A stretch of 64,000 nucleotides of DNA from Chrysoperla carnea (Eukaryota > Arthropoda > Insecta > Neuroptera > Chrysopidae): NCBI RefSeq assembly GCF_905475395.1, contig NC_058341.1, positions 63,123,501 through 63,187,500 on the forward strand. The letters run 5' to 3'. This document shows positions 46,301 to 58,300 of this stretch, one piece after another; the stretch's first letter is position 1, and each line of letters starts with the position of its first letter. The translations under genes were made by a program, and so were the position numbers. The notes under the pieces were generated by a model. The model was not told the DNA's origin. It saw nothing but the letters and a program-made list of their open reading frames with translations, and did not search any database.

Positions 46301-49300
46301 AGTTGGTGCAGATATTTTATTGCCGCAGTTTCTAAAATCTTTGAACCAAAAGACTTTCAAGTTATCAAAAAAGGTCTCATAATTAAGCTCTCGAAAACAG
46401 TTGATCTCGCAAATTTCAACAGTTATTAATGTACCACAGAGATGCAATGGATTTTGATTTAGTTGGTAGAAAAAAAGTGTCAAGTGTATTTATTATTCTC
46501 GTTAATACATTACCTTATGTTTTACAGCTGATGACATGGGATTGGGAAAGACGTTGACAATGATTTCATTAATTTTAAAGGCAAAAGAGATGGCTGAAAA
46601 TGATAAAAAGGAAAGCGAGTCTGAAGAAAGTTCTAACGATGAAAACGATGAGGACTACGAAAAGAAAAGGAGGCGGGATTGTAATTTTTTTTAAATATAT
46701 TTTTTCGATTTTAATTATCATATTTCTAATAAACAATAATCAAATACACAATGTTTTTCAGATTACCCTGGAGGGACTCTAGTAGTTTGTCCAGCAAGTT
46801 TAATTAATCAATGGGAAAATGAAATTAAACGGCATTGCAAAAGAGATTGCCTTTCAGTCCACATATATCACGGAACTAATCGAGAAGTTAAACCTCGAAG
46901 GTAATAAAAATAGTAATATCTAACATATTTCAAATTACAGTAGAATCTCGATGAGTTAAAAAACGAGGGAAAAACTGAGCTACCGAGTTTTTAACTTACT
47001 AAAGAATTAAGTTAACGCGCTTTTAATGGTTCATATTTTTACATAATGTGGTTTATCACCCGACTGCAAGGCCGGCGGTTCATATGGGTTGAGTGGATAG
47101 CTCTACCCATTCGAAAAACTCCGAGTGGGTAAAATACTAACTCGAACTTCTTAAAATCTATTTACAAAATTTTATATTATATTTTTATACATACAAAAAA
47201 AAACGAACAATTTTAGTCTACAGTACAAAGGAGGGTATGATTTCCTGACTAACACACTCAAGAAACTTCGTGAGTGGCTTCATTTCAGTGTAACTTACAA
47301 AATTTTTATTTACGAAAACTTTGGAAATTGAGCCGTTGGCATAATAAAACATATAGTCGTTAAAGTGGCATGTTTAAGGCGTAGGTCTGAGAAAACGGCT
47401 CATGAAATATGTAGGCCAGTATGTACATTTAATTATACTTATATTTATTAAACAATTGTGTAACAATTAGCCGGTTGCTCATAAATTACCTACGCCCGTT
47501 TTCCGACATATTGGGGATGGAGGTCACACCAAACGGCCAATTATATTTGTAGACCACTGTTATTCTCTCTTATTATATCTGGCATTCAAGAAAAAAGCAA
47601 ACGGTTCATATTTTTTCATAGGTCGTTTAATTGACATGTTTCCCGTCTTCCCCATATTGAAAACGCCCCAATTTCAAAGTTTTCGTAAATGTTATAGGCT
47701 AGACGGAAATGAAGCCACTCACGAAGTTTCGTAAGTGTGTTAATCACGAAAGTATATCCCCTCTCTGTACTGTAGACTATTTTGCAACATTTTGTCGAAA
47801 ATTTGACCAACCAGGTCCATCAAAACAATGTATATGACTTTGTTGAGTACACTCAGACAAACATTTTTTATCTATAAAAAAAAAAAAAACTGACGATGAG
47901 ACAATTCCTTGGTCAAATGTTTCATTTCCTATAGTATAAGTTTTTAGGTACAATCCGTTACCCAATCCAAACTTTATTATCAAAACACGCATGTAAATAA
48001 ACAAAGTTATCAAAATAATTGTTTAAAGTTCTACCTATCCATTTGTGGGGGTAGTTTTGATTCAAATAGTTTCAGACAGCTAATGAAAAGTGTGATGGTG
48101 TCCCATGGATATGGGAATATTTTAAAAGGGATGGAGTATAACCGAGAGGGGTGCCTACTTTCTATTGGCTGTTAAGTAGGCGCATGTTGAAAGTATGCTC
48201 AAAGCCTTCTTAAGGATGTATGAGCATGGTAGTGGGGGCACAAATTTAAAAATAGATATTTTCAATTTTGATGATAAATTTATATTATTACTTGACGATA
48301 TAAGACGAAAAGTAAGAATAAAATTTTTCGATATCTGGCTTAATTTTCAAAATATCGAAAATTGAAAATTTTGTTTAATTATTTAGCTTTCGATATTTCG
48401 AAAACCAAGACACATATCGAAAAATTTTATTCTAATTTTTCGTCTACATTCATGAAGTTATAACAAAATTCATCATCAAAGTTAAATATAAGATAAAAAT
48501 AATTTCAACCCTTAATCTACCCTGCTCTTACATCCCTTATATGGACGGTGACACTTAGTTTTTTTCTTTTCTAATTCATTGCTAATATGTTTACTTTCTA
48601 TTAAAAAGTTTTTTTTTTTTTAATTTGTTTTCATTCATTCCAAATGAAAATTATCAAAAACTTCCAAAATATGTCGTTTTTTGAGATTCCTCCATAAGAG
48701 CCAATGTATTTTATATCGATTTTTAATGGCTTTTTTCTTAAAAATTTGCACGGTTACCTAAGCTGAAATTTTAACCACATATTCTTTGAGTAAAAAACTA
48801 CCTACAAACAAATTTTGAGCCTTTAAATCAAACATTGTTGTCATGCTCATACATTCTTAAAGTGTTTTTAATTCGTTTGTAAGCATGGAAACATGTTTGA
48901 CATATGGTTGACGTGTGTGGACAACATAAATAAATAATCTTATATTCAAAAGAAAAGTAAAAGAAAAGAAAAATAAATACGTGAAGTATTTATGCTTGTT
49001 TTAAAACAATTTTTTCAACGATATAAATAATCTAAACGCAACAATATTCTATTCAATTTAGTGAATATTCAGTCTTCAATCCTAGTGTTACAACTATTAT
49101 AAGTTAACTAATGAAATTCAAAAGGAGGCTTAAGAATGTCTCGAAAATACGTCGATTAATTTTCAATACTAAATTTCAACATATTATAGAATTTTTAAAA
49201 TATGAAATTAATATAAAAATTTATTTGGGGAAATTATTACTTATTTATGTATTGAATTATGTACCCGTGAACCTAATCTTAATTTAAATAAGTGAAGTTT

Positions 49301-52300
49301 TATTTTTATTATTTTACGCTTTAGGTAATTAGTCGGTCATAGGAATATTAAAGGTATATTCCTTCATGCAAGGGTAATTAGTTAAAAATATTATATTTGT
49401 AATTAATTTCTAAATTCGCTACCTATTTAAATTTTCCCGCAATTGAGAGTGCGAACAGCCGCAGCCAATCAAAAGCAGGCATATGGCTTGAGGCAATCTA
49501 AAACCATGGATATAGAAATATTAAAATCTAAAACACACGAAATATTATCGTTCTATTTGAATTTCTCGCAAATGAGAGCCGCAGCCAATCAAAAGTAGGC
49601 ACATTGCTTCCCCCCTGAGTGATACACTCCCCTCGTCTAAAGTAGGACTTTATACTACATCCCTACTATAATTACTAGATCCGTGTGGTGTCCCATTATG
49701 CATTAACCACCTGTATTTGAGAAAATGTAGAGTTATATTTATAGCGCCAAAACGTAGAAACTTTTACTAGGGCATATTTAGCTAAAATATTTATTTTGAG
49801 CTAAGCTCTATGTGGTAGAGCGTTGTAAAGACCTTTTAGGGCGCTCTGTATATTTGTTTTTCGTTGTTGTAGACTAGCAAAGCATGATATCGTAATAACT
49901 ACATACAATTTAGCTGGATTGGATAAAGATAAATCAGATGGTATTTTTGCTGTGAGATGGAAGCGTATTATACTAGATGAAGCTCACGTAATACGCAATA
50001 CTAAAGCCAACTGTTCTATAGGTGTATGTGCATTAAAAGGGAAAAGAAGGTGGTGTTTGACTGGAACACCTGTTCAAAATAAAGAGCTTGATTTGTATGC
50101 ATTGCTTAAATTTTTAAAGTGTTCACCATTTGATGATTTACAGGTAAGTTTTAAGTTTACTTTAAAATAAAAACACCCCCTCGAAATGCTTAAACTACTT
50201 GACTCTTACCCTACCATAAAGTGACCCTACCGAACTAATATGAAAAAGCTGTATATTCGAATTTGAAGAAATAAAATTTCCAATTTTCTTTCTTTGGTCC
50301 ACTATATTTGAATAATTTAAAATAAATTGACGTTTCGTCCCATATAGACATTTTCAAAACTTTGAAGAATATTTCATTGTTTTGGTTGATAATCCAAAAT
50401 TCTCGTCACGTATTTTTCAAGAATGTGTTACCAAAAAGACGATTTTATCTTATATTAGCCCGATAAAACGGTAGTTTGAAGTGGAAAGTTTTGGTGTAAT
50501 TGTTTTGATTGGTTTTGAATCTGAAGTTGCCCAACAAAAATTTGCTCGGCAAATATGAGAAGTCATCAAAAAAGCACTATTAATCATTTCTTTTAGGGGT
50601 TTTCAGCTTATAACTTGCAAAGCAAACAATTTATGCAAAAAGTGTTTTTTCCTAAAATTTCCGATTTCTCTCATATTTCAGCACTCTCTTGCGTGGAAAC
50701 CATACGACGTACGAAAAAATGTTCAGAGACACAAATTAAAGAAAATTTTCTCTTCTTCATTTTACTACATAAACACTTTTTGCATAAATTGCTTGCTATG
50801 CAAGTTATAAGCTGAAAACCCCTAAAAGACATGATTTTTAGTGATTTTTGATGATTTATCATATTTGCCGTGCAAATTTTTGTTGGACAACTTCAGATTC
50901 GTGTTCAGCACCCCAAAAAACAGAATAAACCAATAAAAACAATTACACCAATACTTTCCACTTCGAACCCTTTTTGTGCACTTTTTTATTGGATTATATG
51001 TCCTGGAAAAATTATACATTTTTTTTTCAATTAATATTTTCAATATATTCTTAACTAACCTTCTATTCAAGCCTTCTTGAGAATAATGTGCTAAAAATGT
51101 ATTTCACGAACTTTTAAAAAACACGATTCCTGTATGCTAATCCCATAGAAACCTTGTATTTCTCCGCGATAAAAATTAGCCTATGTCATTTTCTGTCCCC
51201 TAAACTACCTCTACTATGCAAAAAATCATGCCGATCATTTGCTCTATGAAAAATTAAAACAAATTTATCCCACGGGAACCATATATTTTACCGGGATAAA
51301 AAGTAGCCTATATACTATTCCAGACTATAATCTATTACTGTGTCAAATTTTATCCAAATCTGTTCGGTATTTTTCCGTGATAGAGTAACAAACATCCATC
51401 CATCCAAACTTTCACGATTATAATCCAAATATCCTTACTTTCACATTTATAATATATAGGGACTAGCTTGATAACCACCCGCTTCGCTGGGTTTGAAAGT
51501 TAAGATTGGTAACTATCACCAGGTTATAGCTTTCACCTCCCTTGCTTTCACTTATTCCGTTTCGATAACACTCGAAGTAATAAAAGGGATTGTTTTACAC
51601 AGGTAAAATAAATGTACAGTTTTTTAATAAATCTTTATAAATTATAGCTCATGTGTTATTCTGAAGTATGAGCTATATTATTGTTAAGTTTCATTCAAAT
51701 CCATTCATTAGTTATTGCGTGAAACCGTAACAAACAAACAAACATCCTTACTTTGATATTTATAATGTATAGGGATAGGGATATCAGCTTGATCAAATAA
51801 TACAGATAATAAGCCGGGATGCATTGGAAAAATTGATAAATAACTCCGATTTTAACTAACTTGTTTATCGTCCAAACTGTGCTTTAGAGAACAGTTTTGG
51901 TCGCTGATTACGAATTTGATGTCAGGTTACACGGATTCTATCACGTCTTCCGAAAATCGTGTCATTTTTGATATTAACTAAAAATTAAATATTTTGTTCT
52001 GAACATAGTCTGTAGAAATACTAATACTTTGAATATAATGGTGTAAAATTTAGTTATTTCCAAGGTCAATATTAAAATTTTTTTCTGAGCCAAAAAAATA
52101 TTATGTGTGTGATTTTTTGTGACAAAAAAGTGAAATTCTCTGCCAAAAATGGCACGATTTTTGGACAACGTGACTGAATCCGTGTTATTTGATATCGGAT
52201 TCGTATTCAGCGACCAAAAATGCCTAATAGATGACAATTTAAAGCAAAAATAACGCTCGCTATTCTTTAAAATCGGTTCTGTTTCCCAACTTTTCCACTA

Positions 52301-55300
52301 TCGACACTTTTTTCCGGCTTATTCATTGTATTATAAATGAAAGGATCTAAAATCTAAAACAGAATAAGGCTTTATTAAAATTTTGGAAAATTTTTTCACA
52401 GGCATCAAAATGAAAGTTTTCATAAAAATAAATCTTTTCTGGAATTTATTTGAAATTAAATTAAATTCCTATGCTAAATACGAAAAATTTTTTAGATTTG
52501 GAAGAAATGGATTGATAATAAATCAGCTGGAGGCCAAGAAAGATTAAATACTGTTATCCAGTCAATAATGTTAAGACGTACAAAGCAACAATTACAAGAT
52601 AATGGAACGATTTCAACGTTACCAGAAAAAACGACAGAGCTAATAAACGTAAAGTTATCAAAAGATGAAATGAACATTTATCAAAAAATATTAATATTTT
52701 CTAAAACTTTATTTGCACAATTCTTACACCAAAGAGCAGAGAAAAATTCTGATTTAGCTTACTCAGCTGGAACACAAGCAAAATTTATAAATGGTAAGAT
52801 ATTCTAAATAAAAATTATTAGAAAAAATTAATCATATGTTCTTAAGTCTGTTTAGTTCAAGTTAAATGAAATTAAATCAATACAAACTACGATCGCTTCA
52901 TTTTTTGGTCAATAAAAATGCCAAGTCAAATGTTGAGGCACAAACGCACACTTCCTATTCATTACGAGGGGTAATTACATTCTTATTTGCTAACAAAAGG
53001 ATGATTTGAAATTGAAGTATTAAAAATGGCGAGTTTAAATATATAAATGTATTTTGTGAAAGCGATAAACTTTCCTTATTCTAGGACTTGTTGCTGATTT
53101 ACATACTGAGAAAAGTTAACTTTTGTTATTTACAATTTTTGCCAATCGATATATTTGCCAATTAAGATAGGTATATAGATACGAATTTTTCCTGGAAAAC
53201 TTCCCTATTTTTTTAGTATTTAAGTCGTCATTTTAAACAAAAATTTTTTTTAAAGTTTTCAAGCTGGCTCTATTCGAAACGCCGCATGTCGCTCTACAGC
53301 GAAAAACTCCTAACTGGAGATAGTTTGGCTTCGGGAAAGGCTGTACTGGGGTTTTTCATTTCGCTGATCTTAAAAAAGTACTTAAAAAACGTGGAATTAC
53401 CCATTAAATGAGGTAGAAAACCCAAAATATCATATTTACCGCCTTAATACATAACTTAATCTTGTATTCAGGTGTCAAGGAATTTATTTATTAAAGCTCA
53501 ATAAAAATTTAACTCAATTTGAAAACGCTGTACTGAATTTTAACAAAATATGCATTTTGACTCCCTTTCATGTCCCGAAAATCGAATTTCATAGGACGTC
53601 AAACAGCTAAAATTTTTAGTGTTACCACAAACTGTGAACACACTGTATAGTTAACAAATATCATTAATAAACAAGTGAAAACAAACAATTGACTGAGTTA
53701 ATTGTTGAAATACCATGCATAAATAGTGTTGATTACTCTATCACAGACGGACGGACGCACGGACAACCGGAAATGGACTAATTAGGTGATATTATGAACA
53801 CTTATACCAAAATTTTGTTCATAGCATCAACATTTTTAAGCGTTACAAACTTGGGACTACACTTAGTATACCTTGCATATTACATATATGCATGGTATAA
53901 AAATTTTGAAAATGATTTATGAAAACAGAGTTAAGAATAGTCCTAATATGTCATACATTTTATTAATATAATTTTTTTTTTTTTTCAGGAAATCCGAATC
54001 CCGAATATGAAAAAGTACACAAAAGATTATTAAGAATGCATGGCACTGGTGAAGTTAAAGCACATCAAATTCTACTCTTACTTTTAAGACTGAGACAAAC
54101 TTGTTGTCATGTTTCGTTAATTAAAAGTGTACGTAATCAATTTTATCTATCAATATTTTATAATTTTAGTTATACTTATTTAAGTTGGATGTATAAATTT
54201 GACATTTCTGAATATCGGAAACTTTTTTTCAATTATAAGACAGTCAACTTATAATTAATATGCCAGGGGTTATTAAGAAATATTACGGAATATGATATTT
54301 TACCAATACTTTTCCCATAATTGTCCATGCAAGAAATGTCTTATATGTAAGATTTCTATAATATGAAAAGCCCAGTTCTAGAACAAGAAATAGCTTCTAA
54401 AGTTGTTCTTTATGTGCTCCTGATGTAGATGGTAAACTATGTATAATAGTAGCGACGTCTTACGAGCCAGGTTACACTGAACGGATTCAAATAAAATTTT
54501 TTTTTAATTTCTAAGATCAACTAATAAAAAATTAAAAATAGCACTTAAAAAGTGTCGCTTTTAACCGACATCAAAATTCCAGGGGTTTGGTCTGATGTAG
54601 ATGGTAAACTATGTATAATAGTAGCGACGTCTAACGAGCCAGGTTACACTGAACGGATTCAAATAAAAATTTTTTTTAATTTCTAAGATCAACTAATAAA
54701 AAATTAAAAATAGCACTTAAAAAGTGTCGCTTTTAACCGACATCAAAATTACAGGGGTTTAGAGATAGTGAGATGATCGAAGTTTTCTACTTAACGAGGC
54801 TCGAGTTATCAAGATTCTTCTATATAATCTTATCAAAACGGCAATATAATACGTACAGCCTTAAAGCACTATCCAAATTTCCATTCTTGCTTTTTCTTAA
54901 TCTATAAAATATATAGTCTACAGTACAGAGTGGGGGGGGGGTATGGTTTCGACAATTACACTCTTACGAAACTTCGTGAGTGGCTTCATTTCAGTGTAAC
55001 CTACAACGTTTACATTTACGAAAACTTTTGAAATTGGAGCGTTTTCAATGTGAAAAACGGAAAATATGTCGATTAAACGACCTGTTGGAAAAATTTGAAC
55101 AATCATTTGCTTTTTTCTTGAATTCTAGAAAAATGAATATAATAAGAAAGAAAAATAGTGTCCTTCAAAATTATTGGTCCGTTTGGCGTGTATTTATAAA
55201 AAAACAGCTATTTTTTACAGAAATGTTGAATAAATTTTAGTAAAATTAAATGCCCATACTGGCCAACAAATTTCATGATTCGTTTTCTCAGACGTACGCC

Positions 55301-58300
55301 TTAAACATGCCACTTTAACGGCCATATGTTTTATTATGAAAACTCTTGTTTTTCTTATTTTTTTGGATTTCAAATGAAACGTAGAGTGCAATAAAATATG
55401 TGGCTACAACATAACTGAGCCATATAATAATAATAATAATAATAACGTTTAGTGGAGAGCCGTTAGATTTATATCTCTGAATCCAAGGATAGTCAACGAA
55501 TCTTTATAAAAGCTGCTCGACTGCATTGTTTAAAGTTTACTGAAAAGCTAAAATTGCTAATAACAAAAATATGAAAATTTATAAAGAATCGACTAATTTT
55601 TACACAAATGCTAATTGAATATTAGTAAAATAAAATGCTCATTACTGGCCTACAAATTTCATGATCCGTTTTCTCAGACCTATGCCTTAAACATGTCAAT
55701 TTAACGACTATTTGCTTTATTATAAACATTTGTAGGTCACAAAAAGCACATGTTTGAGATATATTATGATCTAAAAATGTGGTGGCCTACAATCTAAATA
55801 GAGCCTACATATTAAAAGTAAATTATTTAATTTTAATTTTACTGAATAACATTTTAAATAAATCTTCAAGTCGAAGATCCTAGGTTTACTGTTCAAATGA
55901 CTACTTACATGTACTGCGGTTGATAAGCTATAAGACTAAGCACTACCTATCTATCTATCTATAGTACCGAATAAGTCACGAATAAAAAATATGTTGTTTG
56001 TTTTTTTTGTTGGTTACAACATATGGCTAAATATATTTGTAGGCTGCTACATTTTTTTGTCCATAAAATATCAACTTGCATATGTTTTTCGTGGCCTTTA
56101 AGTGTATTCGCTCCGTGCGTTAGTTTCGTTTTCATGGTAACGATACACTACTTTAATTATAGAATTGTATGGATGCATATATAATTGTATGGATTGCATT
56201 TAAGACTCACATTTAAAATTTAATATTCTTGTATCACAAATTTAAATAAATAATTATGATAATTTACATTTGAAAAATAATATTTGTTCAATTTGATTTC
56301 TTATTTTCACAATTTTTAATGCATTAAGTTTAATTAATTCGTGTTTTTCAATAATTTTAATTTGACATTTCTATTACATTAACATGTAAAGAATTGAAAA
56401 TTAGTCATAACAGCCCCCTTTAACTCCAAAATTTTTCACTTAAAGCGCTGGCATCGATTTTATTGTCCCTACCATGACTACGCACACAACGAATATATAA
56501 AACATATAGTCGTTAAACTGACATGTTTAAGGCGTAGGTCTGAGAAAACGGCTCATGAAATTAGAAGGCCAGTATGAGCATTCAATTTTTTCTAAAATTT
56601 ATTAAACATTTCTGTAAAAATTAGCCGGTTGTTGATAAATTTTCACATCCTCGTTTTAGTTCCGACATGTACCCCCCTCTGTTCTGTAGACTAATAGAAT
56701 GTTAGTATTTTTAGGCAACTCAAAATTATTGATTTATTAATCTTTATAACTCAAAATTTCATAGACGTCTCGATAAGAATCAAATTTTGTTAATAATGTA
56801 GAAAAAAGTTCCAAATAAAATTTTTCTCAACCTTTCAACTTCATATTTGAGCTATTTCAAAAAATAGTACTAGATTTCGAATCAGCTGTGGATTATACAG
56901 ACCCGGTCGTTTTTTACAAAAGAGGTTTGAAATTTCGAAAAGAATTTTTTTTCAGGGCACCAATTATTTTGCACAGCAGTATTTAATTTCTTGAAATATA
57001 ATGAATTATATATTCTCTTAGATGATTGAAAATGAAGAAGCTTGTTCAGCTGATGGAATTGACGATAGTGACGGGAATGATATCGACCTACTGGCACAAT
57101 TAGAAAAAATGGACATTAATGATGATGAAGAAGATATCCAAAATGAAAGTGTTGATCCAGCTGCTGGGGAAGGCAATAATCTAAATGCTGCTGCCAGTAA
57201 ACTTATGAACCCAAACAATCCTATCTTTAACACTAATCAACCCAGTTCAAAAGTTAATATCGTTATTGATAAACTAAAAAAAACTGCCCTAGCTAAAGGT
57301 GAAAAGGCAATTGTTGTATCACAATGGACAAGTATGTTAAAAATTATTGAAGAGCATTTAGTTAAAGAAGGTATTAAATGTGCAACTTTAGATGGCAAAG
57401 TTCCTGTAAACAAACGAATGATACTAGTTGATGACTTTAACAGGCCATCTAGCGATATACAGGTATTTATTTATTTTGTTGAGATATACTTTTAGCGATC
57501 ATAATTATTTTATCTGTCCAACGGTCTTATCAACGTAGAATGTTGATTTAAACAAGCCGTGGGTATCGTATGGTGCGTTGAGGCCGATCCTTGAGGCCCA
57601 CGGGGATAACTTCCCAGCATAATAAAAAGTTATAAAAAAATAAATAAAAAATCGACCGACTCGATCGATTGTTATGAAATTCTTTTTGGATCATATTGCA
57701 GTTAATACGCTTCAATTCAATTCAAGGTTAATTTTTAAGGGTTTAATATTATTTTTTTAACTCCGACATAAAAAGAGGGGTGTTAAGTTTGACCACTGTA
57801 TGTCTTTGGCACTCTAGCTATTAAACGAGTGAACCGATTTGAATGCTATTTCAAAATGGGTCCGATTTTCGAAATCGAAATTTTAAACATATCTTGACGT
57901 TTCATGGTCAGGACAAGGCATTAACACCAATTTGGATATATTCTTCTCCAAATTGGTGTTATTGCCTTTTTAAATTATTAATTACAATTTTTTAATAAAT
58001 TATTAATAAAAAACAGTTATATTTCTTAATAAAATAACGGTAGTGACGTATTTACAACCGCTGAGAAGGCGCTGAGACTTTGAGTAAATCGATATCCATG
58101 GAAATATGCTTTATTATAATGAAAGCCAGTTAAGAGAGAAATCATTTATCATAATTCATATTATTTTTTCATTTCTCCGTGCGGTGGCGTTACGAAAGCG
58201 AAGTGTTGACGTCACTGCCGTTTGTAAATTTTTTAATTTTTCTTAGCAATTTTTAGTAAACTTTCGAAAAAAGATAAAATAAATCTCTATTACTGAATTT

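Noticed and set aside
55428-55964. AAT and CTAT short repeats considered as a CRISPR-like or regulatory array
   Set aside because: They are plain microsatellites; there are no spaced unique spacers, and the genome is eukaryotic.
57018-57233. Minus-strand open frame of 71 codons
   Set aside because: It is antisense to TTF2 exon 17, whose plus-strand product is clearly conserved.
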